Source of the DNA: JBDSKH01 sp035556655
GTDB taxonomy: Bacteria > Actinomycetota > Actinomycetes > Actinomycetales > Microbacteriaceae
Length of the DNA: 26,024 bases
Assembly: GCA_035556655.1 (NCBI GenBank)
Contig: DATMFW010000065.1
Span: forward strand, 1-26,024
Reading direction: 5' to 3'
Position numbers and translations under genes: made by a program. Under the pieces are notes generated by a model. That model was not told the DNA's origin and did not search any database. It worked only from the letters and a program-made list of their open reading frames with translations. The first letter of the stretch is position 1. Each line of letters starts with the position of its first letter. Positions 13,608 through 21,720 of the stretch are shown one piece after another.

Positions 13608-15128
13608 ATGGTCAAAGGCGATTCAGCGCCGTCATTACTGGCGATGAGGGGCATCACCAAGTCGTTCGCGGGCGTGCACGCCCTCCGCGGCGTCGACCTC
13701 GACGTGCGGGCCGGCGAGGTCCACTGCATCCTCGGTCAGAACGGCGCAGGCAAGTCCACGCTCATCAAGATCCTCTCGGGCGCCTACCAGCCCGACGCCG
13801 GCGAGATCGACTGGCAGGGCGAGCGCACGATCATCCCGTCGCCCGTCGCCGCGCTCGACATGGGCATCGCCACCATGTACCAGGAGCTCGACGTCGTCGA
13901 CGGACTCACCATCGCCGAGAACATCTTCCTCGGGCACGAGCGCTCCACCGCCGGCGTCCTGCACACCGGCGCCGCCCACCGCCGTACGCGGGAACTGCTG
14001 GCGCGGCTCGGGCACGGGGATCTCTCGCCCTCGCGCGAGGTCGGGACCCTGTCCGCCGCCAACAAGCAGATCGTCAGCATGGCCCGCGCGCTCTCGCGCG
14101 ACACCCGGCTCATCATCATGGACGAGCCGAGCGCCGTGCTCGACGCGCAGGAGGTCAAGAACCTGTTCCGCGTCGTCGACGAACTCACCTCGCAGGGCAT
14201 CGCCGTCATCTACATCTCGCACCGCCTCGAAGAGATCCGCCAGATCGGCGACCGTATCACCGTGATCAAAGACGGCCAGAGCATGGCCAGCGGGCTCCCC
14301 GTGGAGGGCACCCCGACCTCCGAGCTCATCAAGCTGATGACCGGGCGCACCGTCGAGCACGTCTTCCCGCCGCGGCCCGGCGTGCCCGCGAGCGCGCCCG
14401 TGGTGCTCGACGTGCAGGGCCTCGCCCTCCGCGGAACCTTCGACGAGGTGAGCTTCCAGGTGCGCGCCGGCGAGGTCGTCGGCCTCGCCGGACTCGTCGG
14501 CTCGGGACGCTCCGAGATCCTCGAGACCATCTACGGGGCGCGCAAGGCGACCAGCGGCACCGTCGCGGTCAACGGCCGGATGCTGCGCCCGGGATCCGTG
14601 CGCGCAGCGGTGAACAGCGGCGTGGGTCTGTCCCCCGAGGAGCGCAAGAGCCAGGGGCTGCTGCTGGAGGAGCCGGTGTTCAAGAACGTGACCCTGTCGA
14701 GCTTCGGCCGCTGGGCACGGGCGAGCGTGCTCAACGAGCGACGCGAGCGCACCATCGCGCGCGAGCAGATCGACGCGCTCGAGCTGCGGCCGGGGGATCC
14801 CGATCGCGCGGCCGGAGCGCTGTCCGGCGGGAATCAGCAGAAGATCCTGCTCGCCCGCTGGCTCGTGCACGGCACGACGGTGCTGCTGCTCGACGAGCCC
14901 ACCCGCGGCGTCGATGTCGGTGCGCGCACCGAGATCTACGCCCTCATCCGCCGCCTCGCCGACGCCGGAACCGCCATCGTGGTGGTCTCCAGCGAGATCC
15001 AGGAGGTACTCGGCCTCTCGGACCGCGTGATGGTCATCGCCGAGGGACGGGTCCTGCAGACCACCGCCGCATCCGACATCGACGAGCACCGCGTGCTCGA
15101 CCTCATCATGGAAGGAGTCGCCGCGTGA
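13608..15128 (+). CDS. Ribose/galactose-type sugar ABC transporter ATP-binding protein
   Basis: 506 residues with two fused ATPase domains, as in RbsA, MglA and AraG. Domain 1 has Walker A GQNGAGKST (43-51), the Q-loop in MYQELD (90-95), the divergent signature LSAANKQ (148-154) and Walker B IIMDEPSA (169-176). Domain 2 has the typical degenerate Walker A GLVGSGRSE, an intact signature LSGGNQQK (from about 405) and LLLDEPTRGVD. Its degenerate second site is normal for the family. The ATG at 13608 has no ribosome binding site but lies six bases after TAGGGT. The GTG of the permease overlaps the TGA stop (GTGA). It energises import by the adjacent permease and the divergent binding lipoprotein. 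Confidence 0.95.
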   Translation: MVKGDSAPSLLAMRGITKSFAGVHALRGVDLDVRAGEVHCILGQNGAGKSTLIKILSGAYQPDAGEIDWQGERTIIPSPVAALDMGIATMYQELDVVDGLTIAENIFLGHERSTAGVLHTGAAHRRTRELLARLGHGDLSPSREVGTLSAANKQIVSMARALSRDTRLIIMDEPSAVLDAQEVKNLFRVVDELTSQGIAVIYISHRLEEIRQIGDRITVIKDGQSMASGLPVEGTPTSELIKLMTGRTVEHVFPPRPGVPASAPVVLDVQGLALRGTFDEVSFQVRAGEVVGLAGLVGSGRSEILETIYGARKATSGTVAVNGRMLRPGSVRAAVNSGVGLSPEERKSQGLLLEEPVFKNVTLSSFGRWARASVLNERRERTIAREQIDALELRPGDPDRAAGALSGGNQQKILLARWLVHGTTVLLLDEPTRGVDVGARTEIYALIRRLADAGTAIVVVSSEIQEVLGLSDRVMVIAEGRVLQTTAASDIDEHRVLDLIMEGVAA

Positions 15129-16162
15129 GCGAGCAGGCCCCCACCCCCGCACCCGCGGTCGTCACCGCTGCGTCCCCCGAGGCCGCCAGCCCGTTGCGGC
15201 GTTTCCTCAGCGGAGGCGTCGGGCGCAACCTCGGTCTCGTCATCGCGCTGCTGCTCATCGTCGCGGCCGGCGCGATCACCGCGGGCGACCGGTTCCTCGA
15301 CGTCAACAACTTCTTCACGATCATCCGGTTCGCCTCGATCATCGGCGTGATCAGCATCGGCATGACATTCGTCATCACCGCCGGCGGCATCGACCTCTCC
15401 GTCGGATCCGTCATGGGCCTGTCGACGATCGTCGCCACGATCGCGGGCGTGCAGGCGGCCGCCGACCAGAGCAGCTGGCTGCTGATGGTGCTCGTCGCCA
15501 TGGCCGTGGGGGCGGCAGCCGGGTTCGTCAACGGCGTCGTCATCGCCTACGGCCGGGTGGTGCCGTTCATGGCGACCCTGGCCATGCTCGTCGCCGCGCG
15601 CGGACTGGCCGAGCTGATCTCGAACAAGCAGACGCTGATCATCAATGTCACCCCGTTCAAGGACTTCTTCCGCGGCGACCTGCTCGGCATCGACTGGCTG
15701 ATCTGGATCTTCGCCATCGCCGCCGCGATCGGCTGGTTCCTGCTGTCTCGGACCACGTTCGGGCGCCGCACCGTCGCCCTCGGCGGCAACTTCGAGGCGG
15801 CCCGCCTCGCGGGTCTGCGGGTCAAGCGCCACACCGTGATGCTGTACGTGCTGGCCGGGCTCGCCGCCGGGATCGCGGGCGTCATGATGCTCGGCCGCAC
15901 CGGCGTCGGCACCTCGACCCACGGTCAGCTGTACGAGCTGGATGCGATCGCGGCCGTCGTCGTCGGTGGCACGCTGCTGATCGGCGGGCGCGGCACCATC
16001 ATGGGCACCGTGCTCGGCGTGCTGATCTTCTCGACGCTGACCAACGTGTTCACGCAGAACAACCTCTCGACCTCGGTGCAGGCCGTCGTCAAGGGCGCGA
16101 TCATCGTCATCGCGGTGCTGCTGCAGCAGCGGTTCGCCGCGCGCGGGGTGCGTTCGACCTGA
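15125..16162 (+). CDS. Ribose-type sugar ABC transporter permease
   Basis: 345 residues of the RbsC/AraH (BPD_transp_2) family with 8-10 hydrophobic helices. Family marks include FVITAGGIDLSVGSVMGLS (about 82-100), VVPFMATLAML, the cytoplasmic loop RTTFGRRTVALGGNFEAARLAGL and the late VVVGGTLLIGGRGT. The start is the GTG at 15125 that overlaps the ATPase stop; an open frame further upstream is only a shadow of the ATPase gene. The N-terminal 20 residues are Ala/Pro-rich and poorly conserved. It ends 8 bases before a palindromic repeat pair. Confidence 0.95.
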   Translation: MSEQAPTPAPAVVTAASPEAASPLRRFLSGGVGRNLGLVIALLLIVAAGAITAGDRFLDVNNFFTIIRFASIIGVISIGMTFVITAGGIDLSVGSVMGLSTIVATIAGVQAAADQSSWLLMVLVAMAVGAAAGFVNGVVIAYGRVVPFMATLAMLVAARGLAELISNKQTLIINVTPFKDFFRGDLLGIDWLIWIFAIAAAIGWFLLSRTTFGRRTVALGGNFEAARLAGLRVKRHTVMLYVLAGLAAGIAGVMMLGRTGVGTSTHGQLYELDAIAAVVVGGTLLIGGRGTIMGTVLGVLIFSTLTNVFTQNNLSTSVQAVVKGAIIVIAVLLQQRFAARGVRST

Positions 16163-16170
16163 CCCTCCTC

Positions 16171-16206
16171 GGTGGTCGAGTAGCCGCACAGCGGCGTATC
16201 GAGACC
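16171..16206. repeat. Palindromic repeat, copy 1 of an inverted pair
   Basis: GGTGGTCGAGTAGC, a 9-base core and GCGTATCGAGACC, 36 bases in all. It is inverted relative to the copy at 16224-16259, with identical 14-base and 13-base ends and a different core. Confidence 0.8.
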
Positions 16207-16223
16207 CGGAAGGAGCACTCGGA

Positions 16224-16285
16224 GGTCTCGATACGCGCCTGCGGCGCTACTCGACCACCGAGGCCTGCGGCGCTACTCGACCACC
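16224..16285. repeat. Palindromic repeat, copy 2 with an extra half unit
   Basis: A full unit (GGTCTCGATACGC ... GCTACTCGACCACC, 16224-16259) is followed by a half unit with the same CTGCGGCGCTACTCGACCACC end (to 16285). The half unit encodes the last three residues (VVE) and the TAG stop of the GH3 gene on the minus strand. With 16171-16206 it can form a long hairpin with a 17-base loop between convergent genes. Confidence 0.8.
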
Positions 16286-18609
16286 CAGGTGGGGTGCAGC
16301 TCGCGGTGCACCCCGAGGACGCGGGTGGCCCCGGTGACGGCGACCGTGTGCGTCAGCGGGATGTCGGCGCTCGAGCGCCCGAACCCGAGCACCAGGTCGC
16401 CCGGCTCCACGATGCGGCGCAGGTCGCGCCCGGTGAAAGCGGCCAGCTCGGCCGGGACCCGGACGCGCAGGCGCGCCGACTCCCCCGCCCCGAGGCGCAC
16501 CTTCTGGAATCCGATCAGCCGTTGCACGGGACGCACCACCGACGCGAGCGGGTCGTGCAGGTAGAGCTGCACGACATCCGCGCCGGGGCGATCGCCGGTG
16601 TTCCGCACGGTCAGCGACAGCTCGACCGAGCCGCCGCTGTCGATCTCGTCGGTGTCGGCCGCGAGCCCGGACCACTGGAACCCCGTGTAGCCGAGCCCGG
16701 CCCCGAACGGGAACGCCGCGCCGGGGTCGATGTTCGAGACCCGGCCCGCCTGGGCGAGGGCCGAGCCGAGGTAGGTCGAGGGCTGGGCCCCCGGGGAGCG
16801 GGGGATGCTCACCGGGAGCCTGCCGCTCGGGTTGACCCTCCCGCTCAGCACCCCGGCGATGGCGGGTCCGCCCTCCTCGCCGGGGAAGAACGTCTGCACG
16901 ATCGCCGCCGCATCGCTCACCGCGCGGCCGAGGGCGTACGGCCGGCCGGCCAGCAGGGTGAGCACCGTCGGCGTCCCGCTCGCGATCGCAGCGTCGAGCA
17001 GGGCCTGCTGGGCGCCGGGCAGATCGAGCGAGGCGACATCGCATCCCTCGCCGCTCGTGCCGCGGCCGAACAGCCCGGCCCGGTCGCCGAGCGCCACGAT
17101 GACCACGTCGGCGCCGGCGGCGAGCTGCACGGCGTCGTCGATGCCGTCGGTCTCGCCGCCGTCGATCGTCGTGCCGAGGGCGTGCACCACCTCGGCCGCG
17201 GGGAACTCGGCGCGCACCGCCGTCAGCAGGGTGGGCAGCTCGATGCCGATCGGCACCTCCGGGTGCTGCACCCCGATGTGCGCCGGGAACGAATAGCAGC
17301 CGAGCATCGCGTAGGGATCATCGGCGGTCGGACCGATCACGGCGATCCGGGCCGGGGAGGCCAGCGGAAGGGTGCCGTCATTGCGCAGCAGCACGACCGC
17401 CTGCTCGGCGACCTCGCGGGCCAGCGCGCGATTCTGCGGCGGGTCGAGATCGACGGTGCCACGCAGCGCCTCCGGGTCGTCGAGGTCCGCGCCGCGCAGG
17501 GCGGGCGGTACCGCCGACCAGTCGGGGTCGAGGAGTCCGAGTTGCTGCTTCTGCCGCATCACCCGCCCGAGCGCCCGGTCGATGACGGCCTCATCGAGCA
17601 CGCCGTCGCGCACCGCGGTGACCAGCGGTTCCCCGAACGTGTAGACGGTGGGCAGCTCGACGTCGATCCCGGCGACGAGTGCGGCCGCCGCGACCTCGCC
17701 CCACGAGTCGGCGACCCCGTGCAGGGTCTTCAGGAAGGCGATCGAGAAGTAGTCGGCCACGACCGTGCCCTCGAAGCCCCAGGTCTCGCGCAGCAACCCG
17801 GTGAGCAGCTCGGCATCGGCGGCCGACGGCACCCCGTCGAGATCGGTGTAGGCGTTCATCACCGAACGCGGTCCGCCCTCGCGCAGGGTCATCTCGAACG
17901 GCAGCAGCAGCACGTCGGCCAGTTCCCGTGGCCCCACGGAGACCGGGGCGAGGTTGCGCCCCGCCTTGGATGCCGAGTACCCGACGAAGTGCTTCAGCGT
18001 GGCCACGATGCCGGCCGATTCGAGCCCGCGCACGTAGGCCGCGCCGATCGAGCCGACCAGGTAGGGGTCTTCGCCGATGGTCTCTTCGACCCGGCCCCAG
18101 CGCGCGTCGCGCACCACGTCGAGCACCGGCGCGAGACCCTGATGCACGCCGACCGAGGCCATGTCCTCGCCGATCCGGCGCGCCATCCGCTCGATCAGGT
18201 CCGGATCGAAGCTCGCGCCCCAGGACACCGGCACCGGGTACGCGGTGGCGCCCCACGCGGCGAAGCCGGCGAGGCATTCCTCGTGCGCGAGGGCGGGGAT
18301 GCGATGGGCACCCTCCGCGATGATCCGCTGCTGGGTGCGCGCGAGCGACAGCGCCCCGATGGCCGGGTCGACCGGTGCCGTGCCGAACGGCCGGGTCAGT
18401 TGCCCGAGGCCACGGGGCAGCAACTCGTCGAGATCGGCGTTCTCGTCGACGAAGTCGTTCTGGTGCGGGGCGACCTCCCCGCCGTCCGAGGCGGCACCGA
18501 CCCACACGCCGTAGAGCTGGGCGATCTTCTCCTCCAGGGTGAGCGAGGAGATCAGGCCGGCCACCGCATCCGCGTGCGTCACGTCGCCGGACGCGTGTCG
18601 AAGGGTCAT
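16273..18609 (-). CDS. bxlA: Glycoside hydrolase family 3 enzyme, probable beta-xylosidase
   Basis: 778 residues, no signal peptide, so cytoplasmic. It shows the GH3 N-terminal TIM barrel (with PVLDVVRDARWGRVEETIGEDP at 161-182 and KHFVGY at 206-211) and the nucleophile Asp286 in VVADYFS. The alpha/beta sandwich domain follows (VIGPTADDPYAMLGCYSFPAH), then a C-terminal fibronectin-III-like domain. Its ATG at 18609 overlaps the permease stop (ATGA). Position at the end of a binding protein-permease-permease operon with a divergent LacI gene matches Streptomyces bxlEFGA, where the GH3 enzyme is a beta-xylosidase that cleaves imported xylobiose. Beta-glucosidase activity is the main alternative. 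The final VVE and stop come from a genomic repeat. Confidence 0.82.
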   Translation of the reverse strand: MTLRHASGDVTHADAVAGLISSLTLEEKIAQLYGVWVGAASDGGEVAPHQNDFVDENADLDELLPRGLGQLTRPFGTAPVDPAIGALSLARTQQRIIAEGAHRIPALAHEECLAGFAAWGATAYPVPVSWGASFDPDLIERMARRIGEDMASVGVHQGLAPVLDVVRDARWGRVEETIGEDPYLVGSIGAAYVRGLESAGIVATLKHFVGYSASKAGRNLAPVSVGPRELADVLLLPFEMTLREGGPRSVMNAYTDLDGVPSAADAELLTGLLRETWGFEGTVVADYFSIAFLKTLHGVADSWGEVAAAALVAGIDVELPTVYTFGEPLVTAVRDGVLDEAVIDRALGRVMRQKQQLGLLDPDWSAVPPALRGADLDDPEALRGTVDLDPPQNRALAREVAEQAVVLLRNDGTLPLASPARIAVIGPTADDPYAMLGCYSFPAHIGVQHPEVPIGIELPTLLTAVRAEFPAAEVVHALGTTIDGGETDGIDDAVQLAAGADVVIVALGDRAGLFGRGTSGEGCDVASLDLPGAQQALLDAAIASGTPTVLTLLAGRPYALGRAVSDAAAIVQTFFPGEEGGPAIAGVLSGRVNPSGRLPVSIPRSPGAQPSTYLGSALAQAGRVSNIDPGAAFPFGAGLGYTGFQWSGLAADTDEIDSGGSVELSLTVRNTGDRPGADVVQLYLHDPLASVVRPVQRLIGFQKVRLGAGESARLRVRVPAELAAFTGRDLRRIVEPGDLVLGFGRSSADIPLTHTVAVTGATRVLGVHRELHPTWVVE

Positions 18610-19424
18610 CCCTTCACCGCCCCGGTCAGACCGCCGACGATGCGGCGCTGGGCGATGGTGAAGAAGATGAGCGCGGGCAGCATGGCCAGCGAAGTGAAGG
18701 CGAGCACGGCGGCGGTGTCCTGGGAGTAGGCGGTCGAGAAGTACTGCACGCCGAGCGGCAGCGTGGCGGTCTTGGGGCTTCCGAGGATGAGCAACGGAAG
18801 CAGGTAGGCGTTCCAGCTCTTCACGAACGACAGGACGCCGACCGTCACCAGACCCGGACCGGACAGCGGCAGCACGATCCGGCGGAAGAATCCGAACCGG
18901 CTCGCCCCGTCGATCTGGGCGGCATCCTCGAGCTCGGCCGGGATCCCGCGGAGGAACGGCACCAGGATGATGATCGTGGTCGGCAGATCGAACGCGATCT
19001 GCGGGATGATCACGCCCGGCAGCGTGCTCAGCAGCCCCAAGTTCTTCAGCATCACGAACAGCGGCACGATCGCCACCGACAGCGGGAACAGCAGGCCCGC
19101 GGTGAACAGCGAGAACAGGGCCGCGCGCCCCCGGAACTCGTAGCGCGCGATGACGAACGCGGCCATCACCCCGAGCACGACGACACCGGCCGTCGTACCG
19201 AGCGCGACGATGCCGCTGTTGAGCGCCTGGATCCAGAACGACGGCGAACCGAGCACCTGCCCGTACTTGGCGAACGTCCACGGGTCGGGGAACCCCGTGG
19301 GGTCGGCGTTGATCTGGGCGGTGGTGCGGAATCCGCCGAGGATGACGTAGACCACCGGCGAGACGCTGACCGCGATGCTCGCCAGGGCGATCGCGTAGAC
19401 GACCGGAGTGGACAGCCGCCTCAT
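18606..19424 (-). CDS. bxlG: MalG-type sugar ABC transporter permease
   Basis: 272 residues, six predicted membrane helices, binding-protein-dependent transport family 1. The cytoplasmic EAA loop that docks the ATPase reads EDAAQIDGASRFGFFRRIVLPL, which is close to consensus. It is the second permease of the operon; the ATG at 19424 overlaps the stop of the first permease (ATGA) and its own stop overlaps the GH3 start. No ATPase gene is present nearby, so it probably shares an MsiK-type ATPase, as in streptomycetes. The gene symbol rests on locus layout only. Confidence 0.88.
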   Translation of the reverse strand: MRRLSTPVVYAIALASIAVSVSPVVYVILGGFRTTAQINADPTGFPDPWTFAKYGQVLGSPSFWIQALNSGIVALGTTAGVVVLGVMAAFVIARYEFRGRAALFSLFTAGLLFPLSVAIVPLFVMLKNLGLLSTLPGVIIPQIAFDLPTTIIILVPFLRGIPAELEDAAQIDGASRFGFFRRIVLPLSGPGLVTVGVLSFVKSWNAYLLPLLILGSPKTATLPLGVQYFSTAYSQDTAAVLAFTSLAMLPALIFFTIAQRRIVGGLTGAVKG

Positions 19425-20383
19425 GAGACACCCCTGCTGAGGGAGGCGCCGAAGTCACGACGCAGGATGAAGCGTTGATACAGCAGCGCGAAGACCAGGG
19501 AGAAGATGAACAGGATCACGGCGACGGCGCTGCCGAATCCGAGCTGCGAGCGCTGGAACCCGAACTGCACCATGTAGGTGGCCATCGTCGTCGTGGCGTT
19601 CACCGGTCCGCCGCCGGTGAGGATCCACACCATGTCGAACTGTTGCAGCGAGCCGATGATCGACAGGAACGCCCAGATGCGGATGGTCGGGCCGAGCAGC
19701 GGGATCGTGATGTGCCGCTGGGTCTGCCACCAGGTCGCGCCGTCGATCTGCGCGGCCTCGGCAAGTTCGTCGGGCACGCCCTGCAGCCCGGCAAGGAACA
19801 GGATGATCGCGAATCCGATGTACTTCCAGGACAGCACGAAGAAGAGGGTCCAGAACACCACGTTCTGGTCGGCCAGCCAGAGCTGACGCGCGTCGCCGAG
19901 ACCGACGGCGGCCATGACGGCGTCGAAGGGACCCTGCGGCTGGAGGATCAGCTTCCAGGCGAGTCCCGCGATCACCTCGCTCAGCACGTAGGGCACGAAG
20001 ATCAGCACCCGGATGAGGGCCCGGCCGCGCAGCGGACGGTTCAGCAGCAGCGCCACGCCGATCGCCACCGGGCCCTGGATCAGCAGCGAGAGCCCGACGA
20101 TGGCCAGGTTGTGGCCGATCGCGCCCTGGAAGACGGGGTCGGCCAGCGCCCGCGCGTAGTTGTCGAAACCGATGAAGCGGTCGAGCGCGCTCAGGCCGTT
20201 CCAGTTGAAGAAGCTGTAGACGGCGGCCAGGCCCACCGGCAGCAGCACGAATCCCACGTACACCACGAGTGCCGGGGCGACGAAGGCCAGGATCAGCAGG
20301 CGCCCCCGGCGCCGGGAGGCGCGGAGAGAGGGGGCCGGGCCCGCAGAGACTGCGGGCCCGGCCGTGATGCGGGTTGCCGACAT
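19421..20383 (-). CDS. bxlF: MalF-type sugar ABC transporter permease
   Basis: 320 residues, with an Ala/Pro-rich N-terminal tail of about 25 residues before six membrane helices. The EAA loop reads EAAQIDGATWWQTQRHITIPLLGP. The ATG at 20383 comes 3 bases after the binding-protein stop. The segment coding residues 7-17 contains a perfect 13-bp hairpin (20333-20363) that is probably a regulatory structure in the mRNA (see findings). The gene symbol rests on locus layout only. Confidence 0.88.
   Translation of the reverse strand: MSATRITAGPAVSAGPAPSLRASRRRGRLLILAFVAPALVVYVGFVLLPVGLAAVYSFFNWNGLSALDRFIGFDNYARALADPVFQGAIGHNLAIVGLSLLIQGPVAIGVALLLNRPLRGRALIRVLIFVPYVLSEVIAGLAWKLILQPQGPFDAVMAAVGLGDARQLWLADQNVVFWTLFFVLSWKYIGFAIILFLAGLQGVPDELAEAAQIDGATWWQTQRHITIPLLGPTIRIWAFLSIIGSLQQFDMVWILTGGGPVNATTTMATYMVQFGFQRSQLGFGSAVAVILFIFSLVFALLYQRFILRRDFGASLSRGVS
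20333..20363 (-). promoter_or_regulatory. Strong mRNA hairpin inside the start of the first permease gene
   Basis: GGCCGGGCCCGCA (20333-20345) and TGCGGGCCCGGCC (20351-20363) are perfectly complementary around a 5-base loop. In the transcript the hairpin lies 23 bases past the last base of the binding-protein stop codon, within permease codons 7-17. It would protect upstream mRNA from 3' decay and dampen permease expression. Confidence 0.6.
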
Positions 20384-20386
20384 GCG

Positions 20387-21688
20387 TTACAGCGTCGCCG
20401 CTGCGTCCTCCATGCCCTTGACGATGTCCGCCGGTGAGCCGCTGCCTCCGAAGAGGGCGACGATGCCGTCGTTCATGGCGCCACCGACGGTGGGACCGTA
20501 CGCGGTGTCGAGCCAGAGCTGCACGTAGCTGGCGTTGTGCAGACCCTCGAGCACCTGCTGCAGGTTCGGGTCCGAGATGCCGGCCTCCGAGCCCTTGGTC
20601 ACGGGCACGCCCGCGCCGCTCTCACCGAACCGCGTCTGCACGTCGACGCTGGAGATGTACTTCAGCAGGTCGACGCACTCCGGGGGTGCCCATGCGGCGC
20701 AGCTGAAGCCGTCACCGCCGCCGAGCGCGGCGGTCGGGTCGCCCTTGGAGCCCTCGATGCCGGGGAAGTTGAACCAGCCGAGGAACTCGGGGGCCGTGGC
20801 GTCTCCGCCGTTCTCTTCGGCGAGGATGCCGCCCATGGTGCCGGGGTTCCAGTGACCCATGAGCTCCATGGCCGCGTTCCCGGTGGCGAGCAGGCCCGCC
20901 GAGCTGCCGGCGCCCTGCTGGGCGGTGGTGGCCAGGAAGCCCTCGTTGAACGGGTTGGAGTCGATGAACTCCTGCAGCAGCTCACCGGCCTTGAGGAAGC
21001 AGCCGTCCGAGAAGTCGTATTCGGCCTGGGCCTTCTTCAGCACGTCGGGCGAGCACGACTTCAGCGCGAAGTTGTACCAGTAGTGCGCGGCCGGCCATTT
21101 GTCACCGGCGCCGACGGCGATGGGCGTGATGTTCGCCGCCTTGAGCGCGTCGATGGCGTCGTAGAGCTCGTCGAGCGTCGTCGGCGGGGCATCGATGCCG
21201 GCCTGGCCGAAGAGGTCCTTGTTGTACCAGAAGCCTTCGATGCCGAAGTTGAACGGCAGCCCGTAGGTCTTCCCGTCGTACTGCCACGGGGCCACGGTGC
21301 CGCCGATCGCATCGACCTCGTCGGCGACCTGGTCGGTGATGTCCATCACATACCCCGCGTCGACCTGGGCGGCGAGTTCGCCGGCGCCCCACTGCTGGTA
21401 GAGGTCGACTCCGCTTCCGGAGCGCAGGGCGTTGGGGATCAGCGTGCGCTGCAGTTCTTCGTTCTGGTACGCCTCGACGTTGACCGTCACGTTGGGGTGG
21501 GCGTCTTCGAACTCCTGCGCCACGTCCTCCCAGAACCCGAGCAGAGGCTCGCCGGTTCCGTTGTGCCACCAGGTGAGGGTGACCTTGCCGTCGCCGCCGC
21601 CGGCGTCGCCGCTGCATCCGGCGAGCGCGCCCAGGGCCAGCGCGGCGGCTGCGCCGACCGCGACCAGCTTGCTGCGTTTGTTCATCAT
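20387..21688 (-). CDS. bxlE: Sugar-binding lipoprotein of the xylo-oligosaccharide-type ABC transporter
   Basis: 433 residues of solute-binding family 1 (MalE type). It has a basic start (MMNKRSK), a hydrophobic core and lipobox LAGC with Cys25, followed by a short Gly/Asp linker. Mature motifs include VTLTWWHNGTGEPLLGFWEDVAQEFE, the PNVTVNVE segment and YGLPFNFGIEGFWYNKDLF. The ATG at 21688 is chosen because AGAGG lies 6 bases upstream; ATG at 21685 and a longer frame from 21715 are less likely. It heads an operon with two permeases and a GH3 enzyme. Two operator-like palindromes and a TTGACA/TAGAGT promoter precede it. Xylobiose or a similar oligosaccharide is the expected ligand. Confidence 0.9.
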   Translation of the reverse strand: MMNKRSKLVAVGAAAALALGALAGCSGDAGGGDGKVTLTWWHNGTGEPLLGFWEDVAQEFEDAHPNVTVNVEAYQNEELQRTLIPNALRSGSGVDLYQQWGAGELAAQVDAGYVMDITDQVADEVDAIGGTVAPWQYDGKTYGLPFNFGIEGFWYNKDLFGQAGIDAPPTTLDELYDAIDALKAANITPIAVGAGDKWPAAHYWYNFALKSCSPDVLKKAQAEYDFSDGCFLKAGELLQEFIDSNPFNEGFLATTAQQGAGSSAGLLATGNAAMELMGHWNPGTMGGILAEENGGDATAPEFLGWFNFPGIEGSKGDPTAALGGGDGFSCAAWAPPECVDLLKYISSVDVQTRFGESGAGVPVTKGSEAGISDPNLQQVLEGLHNASYVQLWLDTAYGPTVGGAMNDGIVALFGGSGSPADIVKGMEDAAATL

Positions 21689-21698
21689 CGAACACCTC

Positions 21699-21712
21699 TC
21701 GAAATGTTTCGA
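21699..21712. promoter_or_regulatory. Proximal LacI-type operator TCGAAATGTTTCGA
   Basis: A perfect palindrome of TCGAAA and TTTCGA arms around TG. It lies between the predicted transcription start and the ribosome binding site of the binding-protein gene, next to a divergent LacI regulator. Confidence 0.65.
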
Positions 21713-21720
21713 CATCGTAG

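Noticed and set aside
13592..15124. Long upstream extension of the permease reading frame
   Set aside because: The stretch overlaps the well-conserved ABC ATPase in another frame and is Arg-rich nonsense; the GTG overlapping the ATPase stop gives a normal permease.
13935..15152. Minus-strand open frames under the ABC ATPase gene
   Set aside because: The plus-strand protein has every ABC motif; the antisense frames have none.
16294..18729. An 811-codon plus-strand open frame
   Set aside because: It is the antisense shadow of the GH3 gene, with biased Arg/His/Gly composition and no recognisable motif.
18610..19458. Long N-terminal extension of the GH3 reading frame
   Set aside because: It overlaps the permease gene in another frame; the ATG overlapping the permease stop is the natural start and gives a family-length protein.
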